Below are positions 12,956 to 23,216 of a DNA stretch of 64,000 nt, in pieces (position 1 is the stretch's first letter; the number at the start of each line of letters is the position of its first letter). The position numbers and the translations under genes were made by a program. The stretch comes from Cyathus striatus (lineage: Eukaryota > Basidiomycota > Agaricomycetes > Agaricales > Nidulariaceae): NCBI GenBank assembly GCA_025738555.1, contig JAOVFP010000008.1, positions 310,001 to 374,000 on the forward strand, given 5' to 3'. The notes beneath the pieces were generated by a model that searched no databases, was not told the origin of the DNA, and was given only the letters and a program-made list of their open reading frames with translations.

Positions 12956-13079
12956 ATATGCTTGTCTAGAGGAGGAACCCTAGCTATGAATGTATATGGA
13001 TCTTGTTAATGTTTCTAGCATTTAGGTACATACCCTCATGGTTAAAAGAATAAAAGGAATATATAAGTGGTATCTGGGA
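12956..13079. other. Short spacer
   Basis: AT-rich sequence between the type-A array and paralogous segment A. Nothing recognisable. Confidence 0.3.
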
Positions 13080-13092
13080 TCCATGTGCTTTT

Positions 13093-13156
13093 GAAGGAAT
13101 TGAATCCTCTTTATCTAAGTAGTTCACTTCAAGGAGGGCTACCATTACACCAGTAA
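13093..13156 (-). repeat. tRNA-like (SINE-type) sequence
   Basis: On the minus strand CTGGTGTAATGGTAGC resembles a pol III A box, and GAGGATTCAATTCCTTC resembles a B box. Their spacing suits a tRNA head, but the stems do not close into a functional tRNA. Related sequences occur at 22,980, 23,146 and 24,944. A tRNA-derived SINE or SINE-like border is the likeliest reading. Confidence 0.45.
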
Positions 13157-13529
13157 GTTTCTACTGTAAATTATTATGAAGTATACTGTTACCCACCTCC
13201 TAGTTACACTAGAGCACATTTTCATACATAAAAAGTTACAATACATGAATATTGATAAATACCCCACCCCCAGCACCTCACTAAAAACTCACAGTAGCCC
13301 TCCACTGGCTCTACAACACTTCCCACTCCTTAAACCCACAGGCATGGAAGCATATCCCACATCTCCCCTATCATGCACTCACATTCTCCACAGGATGCCT
13401 CACAGAAGGGACATAGGCTCCCAGTGAATACAGAGTGGTTGTTTGCATGAAAGTTGAGGAATCTGCCTTTGTTCACTGAGGAGATTATTTCAGTGCAGCT
13501 GAGGCACATGTGTGGTGATATGCCTAGTA

Positions 13530-15270
13530 AAATATAAGGGTTATTTTTTGAAATATAATAGACAATCAGTACCAGTAATACAGTTAGTGAATCCAGTCCC
13601 AGAGTCCAAGAGTTGGGGTGAGTCCCGGGCTGCCAACTGGAGTATTCTATCTGAATAACACTATCAAGGGAAGAGTCCAAGGGCTGGGGTTGAGTCCCAC
13701 ACTGCCAGTCAAAGTATCTGCATGATACAAACCAAGGGATTCGACACAACAACAATATAATTGGGCTATCAATTCCTATACAAATTAGAAGTACCAGATA
13801 GCTATACCATAAAGAAAAGACCCAGAGAAAATACTATGGAAATGTATTAGTACTTCTACATACTCAGAATAAAGCTCCCAGTACTAAGCTAGGCAATCAC
13901 CTAATTTCAGAGAAATACTTCAGACTAGAGAACACTTAGTACCACTGAATACTGCAACTCCTAGCTATCACACAGTCTCTCAAATAACCCATGATGTCCA
14001 TATGTCTCTCTTGTGTAATATTGCCACCATGCAGGAAACCACATGCCACAAGGACTTTGAAATGTGCACCAAACACTACCTGCGGCACATTGGGTAGTGC
14101 CATCAGATGCACCAGTACCAGAAACACCAGTATCCATTATATCTGAGTACTTGGCCAAGAATAGCACATGTAATAGTGTGTGTCCTGATGTGTTTCTAAT
14201 AATAGCCATGTGCCATGTCATGATGCATCTCAGAAACAGAGCATGTCTGCATGATTCTTCATATGGAGGGATAACTATACCTCTTTGACCATATGGTTCC
14301 ACTAGGACTTTATGACATATTATTTACTATACCTATCCCATTGCACATGAGACCACCATAATTAAATATATAAGTAGTTAGACATACCTTTAGAATAACT
14401 TAAGCACTGCACTGGCTGTACTTCCATTCTCACAGTAAAGTGCATTCTGAATTGATATTGGAATTCCAAGTACAAATCTGAAATCTGAAAGTCTGTTCTG
14501 AAAGTATCTGAAAGCAATTGCATTATCTACTATTAAATACATTGTTCATTTTACTCTACTTAAAACTCTTGCACCCTCAAACTAAATATAAATCAAACTA
14601 AGAACTTTATATTCATTGTTGGTGGTGTTAATACTATGTAAATAAACATTATCTAAAAGTTAGTTGTTACACTTTTTTCATCTCAACCTGATCAGCCTAC
14701 CTCTTTTTCACATGACCCTTCTATTCATATCTTCTTACTTACTCATCCCATTTTATTTATAGTATGATACATGTTTCATCACCATCACCATCACCCCTGA
14801 CCCCTTACCTCTTGCCAATACTCACCACCCTGGTTTGTCATACTACTGGCATAGACTTTGCTTACTGATATGTTTCATCTATTTATATACAACTGCAGAC
14901 CTCTGTCGAGTCATTACAAGTCATGGACTTTATTTATAGTAGCATACCTTTTTGCGAACAGACTATGCTTCTTTGTATAAATAACTCATGTATTCTGATC
15001 AAGCTTCCTCAGTTTGATCTTAGTTTAGCTATCATCCAATATAGCTGGCTAATCCCCTCTATTGCCTCTTTGAGAACACCTCAGACCCAGAACACTGCTA
15101 CTTCTATTTGCTTCTCAAGTGTTACTGTGAGAACACTGCCAAGTCTATTATTCTACAACTCTATGTTGTAATTGTTTAGACTTCGACTTCGTCATATGAC
15201 TTACAAGTGTAGTGACAAGTCACATGATTATTATATCACAAGACCAAGACATCACAAGACCAGCTTGGAT
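13530..15270. mobile_element. Unidentified 1.7-kb insertion within segment A
   Basis: Segment B is continuous where segment A is interrupted by this block, so it is an insertion in A or a deletion in B. It contains two copies of a GAGTCCAAG.G.TGGGGTGAGTCCC motif (about 13,605 and 13,672) and a stretch near 13,936-14,302 open on both strands without a recognised domain. Neither long terminal repeats nor a target duplication could be fixed. Confidence 0.4.
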
Positions 15271-16640
15271 CGTAACATTAGTTTTATCAGTGGGCATGTG
15301 CTTGGTGGGAGTAAGGTGGAGAGGGGAAAGGGGAGGTGGTGTTCATTGTATTGAGTGGGTGGGTTGTGTGTTTGTGGGCTTAGGGCATGGAAGCCTGTGG
15401 GGGAGAGGGGGATTGTTTCAGTGAGGTGGTGGTAGTAGGGGAATTCTCCCTACTGTGCACACTAACAGCCATCTCTAAACCTGCTCAATTCTGCATTAGT
15501 ATAAGTTCAATATGGCATGACATGACTATATCTCTATCATTGCCATCTAAAAATACCTTCATCCCTTCCTCCCCTTCCCCCTCTCTCACCCTTCTCCTCA
15601 TGAATCACAGCCCTCTGTTGCATCTTCTCAAGCACATGTAAACAAATACAATACACAATGCTTGATATAATCTACTCCAACCTGAACTAGTGGGCCAATT
15701 GCAGTGTGATGAAGGGGTGTTGTTGATGGGTGGGATCATATGTATTGTGTCCCACAAGCACCATGCTTAAATAGTTGTGTGGAATGTGGAATGGAGATGC
15801 ATGAGGATGTGAGTGTAGAGGTATGGGACAGTGTATTTTCAGGATAAGTGGAGGACTGAGCAGAGGATTAGGGTAGGTGGTGGATTGAAGAAGTTGTTGG
15901 TGTGTTAGTAAGCTCTGAAAGGCAGAGGGAGGGTTAACATTAGATGATAATGTTGGATATCGGATAGGTACTGTCCCAAAGAGGAGACATTTCTGTCCTA
16001 ATGAAAGATAAAACCCCAGATCCCAGATCTCATGTCTCCCTGCCAAGTGCAGCCCCTGGTGAACACAGAGCAGCTGTCCACGTGAAAGCTGATGAATCCA
16101 ACTACATCCCATGACAAGATGTTTCAGTGCAGTAGAGGAGTGCAAGGGGGCATGTGTTCAGTGGGAAGTTTGCAAGGTTTGCAAGGTAGGTTGGAAGGAC
16201 TCAGGAAGTGGCAGATTAGTGTGCCATGAAGTTTAGTTTTGTTATTTGTTGTTGGGTTGGGTTATGGGATTACAGCCTACAGGAAGTTGGAAGCTGCCGG
16301 CAGGGACAGGCCAGTGATTGTTGTGGTCTATACATGCTAATAGCCATCTCCACAGCTAAGTATATTCTGCAAGCTCTATCCTGCATGAGATGGTTATATC
16401 CATATTATTACTCTCTGGCATGGTGACAACACCTTCACCCTCTCTTCCCCTTCCACTTTATCCACCCGTACATCACATACAAATTCTCCAAAAGAAAAGG
16501 TTACATTAAAGTCAGTAACATCTGATCATATGGCTCACATTCTGGAGGCCTGTTACAAATTGAGATAACACATTGTTGGTTCACTATACCAGCAACACAC
16601 ATACTTACCTTACATTTCTTTGATGAAATTGTAAAAGTAT

Positions 16641-17390
16641 GAACTGAAGCAAATGTTACTTACCATATACATATATAGATATGGTCATTGCTTCAGAAGG
16701 AATTGAATCGCTGGTCAAAGGCAGAGGGGGAAAAGACAAGATCAGTAATAGCACAAGCTTCACAGCAGTCTGTGATGGCAACTGTGACTGACTTGCCCTA
16801 GTCTGGAAGAGACATAAATAGGTGCAATGGAGAGATGTAAATTTAGAAATGCATATAGGTAGCCTTCACCTTTCTGTTGCAGATGGGATTATTGTTGGGG
16901 TTGACATGGTTGTATCCACTATGGCTGATGTGAGAAAAATAGTTGGAAGATAGAACATGCAGCAAACTTACAGAAAGTTGTCAAAGAGCAGTTTGGAAGC
17001 AGCAGCAATAAAATTGGTGTCTGTGTTGATGATACCACATGCACCCAAACTAGCTGCAAAAAATAAGTTTTTTTTTTTTTGCAACAGAGAAGAAAAGGCT
17101 TACTGCCATAAAAAGTACCCTGTCCAGTTTGAGTGCCAACCATAAAGGAAGGAAGGGCAGAAGTAGTCCCGGTGTCGTGGGTGAAACTTGATTAGTCATA
17201 AACACACACATATGGCTATATGGCCCGATGTCCGGAATCCACATCATCCGGATCTTTCTGAATACACTACCAAATAATTCTCATGAGGCACTGCTTCTCT
17301 AGAAACAAACATATGGAAACACAAGCCAATACCCCACTTCTTGGTGACCAATAATCGATACTGTTAAAAATAGGTCACCATTGTTCAAGA
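16641..17390. other. Gap with no supported gene
   Basis: A short open frame at 16,957-17,145 has no family resemblance. An 11-bp T-run lies at 17,070. From 17,172 (TGTCGTGGG) the sequence changes character and could be the start of an LTR-like unit extending into the 84-bp repeat, but I found no partner or target duplication. Confidence 0.3.
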
Positions 17391-17660
17391 ACAATGCCTA
17401 TGCATTCGATTACCAAGGACATGCCATTGTTTCTAATAATAGAACTTCATTGTTCTTCACACCCATTGTTCAGAACAATGCCTATGCATTCGCTTACCAA
17501 GGACATGCCATTGTTTCTAATAATAGAACTCCATTGTTCTTCACACCCATTGTTCAGAACAATGCCTATGCATTCGCTTACCAAGGATATGCCATTGTTT
17601 CTAATAATAGGACTCCATTGTTCTTTTGCACCCATTGTGCAGAACAATGTCCTCCTATTC
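17391..17660. repeat. 84-bp tandem repeat built on ACAATG/CATTGT
   Basis: The block ACAATGCCTATGCATTCG starts at 17,391, 17,475 and 17,559, and a partial unit follows at 17,644. Each unit has GAACAATG and CATTGTTC words in both orientations, so single units can fold. Because 84 is divisible by three, the array stays open in more than one frame on both strands, giving repetitive frames that I do not regard as genes. Confidence 0.85.
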
Positions 17661-18274
17661 ACCCATTGTCTTCATGCCCATTGTTTGCTGGGATCTATAA
17701 ATAGAATTCCATTGTTCATCGCCAGAACAATGTAATACTATTTCTGTCACCATTGTTCAAGGCCTGACTCATCTCCTGGAACACCATTGTTCTGCGCAGC
17801 CTCCACCTCAAGACAATGGATCTACCATTACCAAATTTGAAGGACAATGCAGGATTGGTTTTGGATAGGATTAGTCAGCAGTAGGAGGAAAAGAGCATAA
17901 AAGGAGAGAGAAATTGAGCCTTAGACAGTAGTTTTATCCATTACCAAATAGCCTGTCACTAGCTAGGATCTTACTCACCAGTCCATCCCCAGTAGTTATT
18001 CTTACACATTAGATACAGAATCTATTGTGCTTTTCTTCAGTTCTATTATTAACGTAAACGACGCAGCGCAACTCACTGTATAAATAAATTCACAGTAATA
18101 TCAAAGTAACTCAACGTAACACAGCTCAACTCAATGTATCGAATCTCAACGTCACTTTTTATCATATCTATTCAGTAACAGCACATATTAGTTTATGTGC
18201 TGCAGCCACCAAGCTACAGTCAGAAACAACCAAGGCCCTCAACTTCGTTTTGACCTTCACCACAGCACCAATCT
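17661..18274 (+). promoter_or_regulatory. Possible LTR or promoter-like region
   Basis: More CATTGTTC/GAACAATG words continue to about 17,830. A TATA-like GCATAAAAGGAG at about 17,892 is followed by a C/T- and A-rich stretch and TATAAATAAATTC at 18,078. The composition resembles the promoter part of a fungal LTR. No coding region, primer-binding site or second LTR was found, so this is tentative. Confidence 0.25.
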
Positions 18275-18490
18275 TTATATACAGCCTTCGCTGTACATAC
18301 AAGCTTTCCTAGTGTTTCTAGCAGTTGTTGTTACCATATACAGCTTTAGCCGTATACTCTAGAAACTCCCACAGTTCATCTCTTATTTACAGCCTTTGCT
18401 GTACCACACCAGTCACGGGCCAAGTTCTAAGCAAACCTAGCAAAGCCCCACAGTTCATTGCCCATTTACAGTCTTTACTGTACATCCCAT
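18275..18490. repeat. Four palindromic TACAGC...GCTGTA motifs
   Basis: The palindrome TACAGCCTTCGCTGTA occurs near 18,282, with variants near 18,340 (ACAGCTTTAGCCGTA), 18,391 (TACAGCCTTTGCTGTA) and 18,467 (TACAGTCTTTACTGTA). Between two of them the words CCCACAGTTCAT also repeat. These are small hairpin-forming units about 50-75 bp apart. Confidence 0.7.
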
Positions 18491-18543
18491 ATCATAGGAG
18501 TTTGCAGGAATACATACGATCAGTATCCCTCGACCCCCAGGTG

Positions 18544-19066
18544 CTAGGTACGAATAAAGTCACTTCCTGCCGAACACCTAAGGTATCTATTACCTTGAAC
18601 GACACCGGCAGCCTGAGAAGACATCTCAGCCCTGGCAGCAGCAGGAGCCACTGTGGTAGATGGCTTTTCCTTGGTGGTGGGTGGCCTCTCCTTGGTGGTG
18701 GTGGTGGTGGGCTGCACTTGCTCCTGAGTAGTGGTGATAACCTGTGAGGATGATGAGGGCTTCTCCTGGGTGGTTTGCAGTGCAACAGAAGACAAGGCAA
18801 TGGAGGGAGTGGGAGCAATATTTGCAATGGGAGCATTGGAGGAAGCAGCCAGGGCAGTAGCTGTCAGACAATTGACATAATTAGGGGCATATGCTGCCAT
18901 ACAGTATGTGTAAGACATACAAAAAACAAAATATGTCCCATGTTTATTCTGACACATAGTGGGATTAGCTACAGCAGTATTCCCAGTTATTGAAAGGATT
19001 AGGCACTGCCTGTGCAGATGCAACGAGGAATGTGGTTAGAGAAAGTGGAGCTAGAGTGTACCACAT
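18544..19066 (-). pseudogene. Small secreted protein, frameshifted (signal peptide, Cys motif, Thr-rich tail)
   Basis: From ATG at 19,066 the minus strand reads MWYTLAPLSLTTFLVASAQA, a convincing signal peptide with an A-Q-A cleavage site, then VPNPFNNW. A +1 shift there leads into NTAVANPTMCQNKHGTYFVF and onwards through CMSYTYCMAAYAPNYVNC, with five cysteines. A Ser/Thr/Pro-rich region follows (TTTTTKERPPTTKEKPSTT) and then SSQAAGVVQGN, reminiscent of a GPI-anchor region without its hydrophobic tail. The layout fits a fungal cell-wall or secreted protein. The shift is too short to be an intron (no GT...AG of 45 bp or more), so the copy is broken or contains an error. I do not recognise the family. 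It is the only host-like gene candidate in the window. Confidence 0.55.
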
Positions 19067-19320
19067 ACCAAGTAGTATTGGTGGTGGTTGAGCAATTAGC
19101 TAGCTGTTTAAATATCCCATAAATGAGGACTGCATCAGTGCACATTGGCAAGTTCCACAAGGGATGTTAGATAATCAGCCCTTGGGCCAAGGAACCAGGA
19201 TGACATGCACAAATAGTAATGCTTATCTTATCAAATATACTCTGTGATCAACTTTCGATGGTATAACTCATTGTTGTGAATATTTGATTGGTCACTAGTC
19301 ACTTCCTGCTCCACGTTGAC

Positions 19321-19436
19321 ACCCACCTCAGACAAGGGTAAATCAGATCATTGTAAATATGGTACAGATTTTTGAAAGTGTGAAAAACCAGGTTGTACCA
19401 TATCTACCATGATCTGATTCACTATTGTCAGGGTGT
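19321..19436. mobile_element. MITE, CACCTCAGACA family, copy 1
   Basis: The left arm is CACCTCAGACAAGGG continuing to AAATCAGATCATTGTAAATA, and the right arm is its inverse (ATGATCTGATTCACTATTGT, then CAGGGTG). About 40 bp of imperfect inverted repeat surround a core shorter than 40 bp. Relatives lie at 36,850 and 41,118. Confidence 0.75.
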
Positions 19437-20280
19437 CCATGAGTGGACTCATGCATACTGTTCCATTATCCATCAGTAACTTTGACAATGAAAGATGGGC
19501 TATTCAGCCCAAATAATCTTTACCGACAGTCTGGTACCATTATATTTAGTATTCATCTCCAAGGGGCCAAAATAGCATTTAGAGAAACGGGTTCCAGTGG
19601 ACAGTAGAAGAGTCACGCTTATATGTGTAAAGCATCAATTAGTGGTGTATAATAAAAGTATAGTGGAATTCTTTTGTTCAGTCCATTACCAACTCTATTA
19701 ATGAAGTTGAATATTGCTGTATGAGGCTCTCACATGGTGTGCAGTACATGTTGAGATTATCTTATCTCAGAACTCCAGTGTAGATATTATTAGGTAGAGA
19801 CATAATTAGTAGAATTATTTACAGTATTGCTGTGCTCATTAGAGTAACAGCTTTCTATACAGCAGTAGATATTTATATGCACCTCTTGTACAGCATATAC
19901 TGTACTATTTTGACCAACTGTTCAGACCTATTTGAATGTGATGGCCCAAACCTCTGTTCGATGGTTACTAAAGTGTGTGACCAATATTGTGTACTGTTCA
20001 TAAAAACTCCTTCCACTGAGCATACTTTATAAGAACCCCATTATTTTTCTCCACTGATCAGTGTACCTCTGTTTTCGACCCTCTGTGATTCTCAATAAAC
20101 ATGAAATGCCATGCCTAGCACATGACAAAAGGCACTTTTTGAGTCATCTATCTTACATTTATGGGGCACCCACAAGACATCTGAGCAATAGCTATACATT
20201 GTGTAATAGACATCTCTTAAACATCTATTATACAGGTCATGAAAAGAACTTCCAGCCAGTGTTTAAAGATGGTATTTTCA
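19437..20280. other. AT-rich gap
   Basis: No gene, element end or RNA gene could be supported. Short open frames at 19,832-20,032 and 20,061-20,288 have no recognisable features. Confidence 0.35.
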
Positions 20281-20425
20281 ACATGTAGATAATGTAAAAA
20301 TATCATGCATCTGGTATCTTTACAACATGTAGATAACATGAAAATATAATGCATCTGGTATCTTGACAACATGTAGATAACATGAGAATATCATGCATCC
20401 GGCATCTTAACAACATGTAGCGGAC
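20281..20425. repeat. 44-bp tandem repeat
   Basis: ACATGTAGAT.A begins at 20,281, 20,325, 20,369 and 20,413, each followed by ATCATGCATCTGG or a one-base variant. There are three full units and one partial. The related words GACATGC and AACATGC continue irregularly to about 20,580. Confidence 0.85.
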
Positions 20426-20844
20426 ATGCTGAAAAATATGCATAGCTCACACTTTCGACATGCAGAAATTCTCATCAACATGCTTATCTCATATCGTTAA
20501 GATCATACTAAAATCTCTTAGGCATGCTGTAGCAGTAATTAAATCGGCATTTCATTGACATCTCATTAACATGCCGTATAGTAGTATATCTACGTAATGC
20601 TACTTTCACTAAGCCTTTGCCTTCCCAGCATCTTACTTTCCGCTAACTTTAGTCTGCTAGACATTAGACAATTAGTAAAGTACTAGAATTAATATGGATT
20701 TTGTTTAACTTACTTCCCCTTTAATCCTTTTGACATTTTCGGCCGTTGGATTGGGACACTGTGCATCATCAATTATTACTTGAATATAATCACCTGGCAC
20801 AATTTTCGTGCACATCAACAAACGAACATAATGTAAACAGTTGA

Positions 20845-21575
20845 AAGGTGTAGAACAGGCGTTTCGCCTGCACTACAAAATTTACCATTTTACGAGCCGC
20901 ATTTGCCCAGATCACGTGACCGATATCGCGAAGATAACGATTTCAAATCTAACCGTACGCGCAGCAGCGCGCTATCCGTGTTTGTTCTCCCCCTCGCACT
21001 TGTCCCCTCCCGTACTATCCTCCGACGCTAACGCCTCCAATCCTCTCCAAACGCCGCTATTACACATCAAGAACTCAAGATCGTCGGTGCTGCGCGCTAC
21101 CAAAAGCCACTAAACACCGCAGCTCATGCTAACTAATCTCTCGATAAGTTTTTATTCTTCAAATTTTTCTTCAATTCATCGCTACACTTACTGCTTCATA
21201 CCATACCATTTATCATACACCAATCTTCGATCTCAAGAATATTACTCTCCGTTTTCCAACCTTTCCTCGTTAAGTAAAGTCCATATTCTACTTTCTATAT
21301 AATCCATGTATATACCCCCCCCCCCCCCCAACTTAGCGAATTTTTACCCACTCTCAGTCGAGATTTGAGTCTCTGCTTTTGTCTCTAGATTGTTCTCATC
21401 GTTCTCGGCTATCGTTTTACCGTTTCGTTCTCGAAAATCGATCAAGTTCTCGCGTCAAAACATCGTTTCGAAGTTTTTCTTCTCTTGCTACATTCCCACC
21501 TCCCCTGCCTTGTTACTAATCTCGTTCTCGCACACCTTAGAACTCCTCAGTCGAACGGACGTTCGACAACTCGTA
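20845..21575. repeat. CpG-rich duplicated block, copy 1
   Basis: The block begins with a perfect hairpin CAGGCGTTTCGCCTG (20,856-20,870) and ends with a second hairpin GTCGAACGGACGTTCGAC (21,550-21,567). Between them lie TCACGTGACCGATAT (about 20,915), a TC-rich tract and a 15-bp C-run (21,315-21,329). Copy 2 follows about 820 bp later with similar sequence throughout. The high CpG content sets both copies apart from the neighbourhood. The unit may be a promoter-bearing repeat. No coding sequence is evident. Confidence 0.75.
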
Positions 21576-21666
21576 TTATATTTCTTGTACATTTTTTCTT
21601 TGATCGAAGACTAGTTAGTGCCCGTTCTGGATGGCGTATGGCCACCCAGTCTTCAAGCTGTTTTAC

Positions 21667-22415
21667 TGTTGTAGAGCAGGCGTTTCGCCTGCACTACAAA
21701 ACTCCATATTTTACGAGCTGCGTTTGCCCGTGTCACGTGACCGATATCTCAAAAGATAACGCTATCAGATCTAGCCGTGCACGCATCAACGCGTTATTCG
21801 CGTTTGCGCTTTCCCCTCTCACTCGCCCTCTCCCGCTGGTTCCCTCCAACGCCGATACTTCCACATCGCCCCGAACGCCACAATTACGCATCAGGAACTG
21901 AAGACTGTCGGTATTGCGGGCTACCAAGAGCCACTGAATACCGCAACCTGTCCTACCAACAGCCGTGTCATAGTTCCCAGTCCCTTTGCCTCAAGTTTAT
22001 TCTATGAAAATTTCTTCTAATTCATCGCGACGGTTCATGTTTCAAGCCTTACCATTTCTTCTCAATAATCTACGATCCACAACACATTAATCTCCGTCTC
22101 GTCGACTATTCCTTGTTAAGTAGTCTCTTTATTTTAAATTTCTATAAAAATTGTGTATCTACTTGGAACCAACTCAGTGAATTTCCCCCCCTCTCGGAGT
22201 TTCTTTTGAGTCTCGGTTCTCGTCTCCAGATTGTTGCTATCGCTCTCCTCTCGTATTCTACCGTTTCGTTTTCGTGATTTGATTAAGCCTTCGCGTTTAA
22301 ACTTCATTTCGAAGTTTTTCATCCGTTCTGCATTCTATTCCTCAACACCTCGTCACTGACTAAGCCTTCGAACACTTTAGGACTCCTCAGTCGAACGGAC
22401 GTTCGACAACCCGTA
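21667..22415. repeat. CpG-rich duplicated block, copy 2
   Basis: This copy has the same order of landmarks as copy 1: hairpin CAGGCGTTTCGCCTG at 21,677-21,691, TCACGTGACCGATAT at about 21,735, and hairpin GTCGAACGGACGTTCGAC at 22,390-22,407. The C-run of copy 1 is missing. The hairpins and the CACGTG motif are conserved exactly while the intervening sequence has diverged by roughly a quarter. Confidence 0.75.
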
Positions 22416-22854
22416 TATCATTTTCTTTGTTTAGGTATCAAGCCTCTCCTTATCCTTACGCTGTAAGCATCCGGATATGGTCGTATTAGTATTTATAGCA
22501 CAAATAACAATTGAAGTTGATGGTACCGATAGAAGTACCTTAATCCCATCCGTATCCTGGGGTGAGGATAACGATACGGATGCTGAAGATTCCTGGGATC
22601 CAGTTGCTAGTGCAGCTAGGTGCTCCTTAACGTACATGAGCCAATAACAAGGATTATAATACTGGAGGAGGTGCTTACACCTGGCTTTGGACAGATCATG
22701 AGAAGTTGTTCGATGGGCTGCTCGAGATAGATGTCAGTGAGGTAGGTGTTAGCCATGATCCCATTATGGAAACACATGTGTCGTGCAACACGACAGGTTT
22801 TTATGGCTGCAGCCAGTAGTTTGCATGCGAACAAAGCATCTTTACCATTAAATC
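22416..22854. other. Gap with no supported gene
   Basis: The stretch retains CpG and holds short open minus-strand frames (22,431-22,637 and 22,616-22,834) with no recognised family. Nothing further can be supported. Confidence 0.3.
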
Positions 22855-22979
22855 TCTAGTAAATGATTATGAAATATACTGTTACCCACCCCCTAGCTAC
22901 ACGAGAGCACATATTCATTCATAAAAGCTACCATACTTATTGGACATCTCGAATTGTAAAATGGCAGATGCACATTCGG

Positions 22980-23040
22980 AAGGAATGGAACCCCCACCAC
23001 AAATCGTAGCAACGTGTCGTTCTCGCTACACCAGCAACGC
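22980..23040 (-). repeat. tRNA-like (SINE-type) sequence
   Basis: On the minus strand TTGCTGGTGTAGCGAG (A-box-like) is followed at tRNA spacing by GGGGGTTCCATTCCTTCC (B-box-like). The intervening stems are imperfect, so it is not a functional tRNA by eye. Confidence 0.45.
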
Positions 23041-23145
23041 ACGTATTAGTCGTTATACTGTATTACTTTGATGCTGAAGCAACAACTCTAACGGAAAGTC
23101 ACTACATGGGATAAAACAAGGGACCGGTTACTTCATAAAGAATTT

Positions 23146-23216
23146 AGAAGGAATCGAACCCTCTTTAAGGTACTAGTCAACCTTCGAGGAAGGTTGCAGC
23201 GTACCACAACACCAGG
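23146..23216 (-). repeat. tRNA-like (SINE-type) sequence with a perfect B box
   Basis: The minus strand holds CTGGTGTTGTGGTACG (A-box-like), an anticodon-arm-like stem CAACCTTCCTCGAAGGTTG, and GGTTCGATTCC, which matches the pol III B box exactly. The long central stem and the loop sequence are not those of a normal tRNA, which points to a tRNA-derived repeat. Confidence 0.55.

Larger units (their letters stand above)
13080..16640. repeat. Paralogous segment A (CpG-depleted copy of 22.86-24.86 kb)
   Basis: The blocks 13,080-13,530 and 15,270-16,640 are colinear with segment B. Between the copies most CG positions of B read TG or CA here, for example GCGCGACG against GTGTGATG near 15,700. Minus-strand translations of 13,330-13,510 and 16,040-16,110 are relatives of the motif C.E..SS.D.VGFLDF..(D/E)NRS seen in segment B, but decayed. 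Both segments have tRNA-like sequences near their ends. I cannot name the element or gene family. Confidence 0.7.

Noticed and set aside
13936..14302. Possible Copia-type coding fragment in the insertion of segment A
   Set aside because: I tried to place protease or integrase motifs in both strands and found none in a consistent frame.
17381..17735. Two plus-strand and one minus-strand frames over the 84-bp repeat
   Set aside because: An 84-bp period is divisible by three, so open frames persist automatically. There is no start context or domain.
17172..18150. LTR retrotransposon end starting TGTCGTGGG
   Set aside because: A TATA-like region is present, but no second LTR, target duplication or coding part was found, so only a tentative promoter-like feature is listed.
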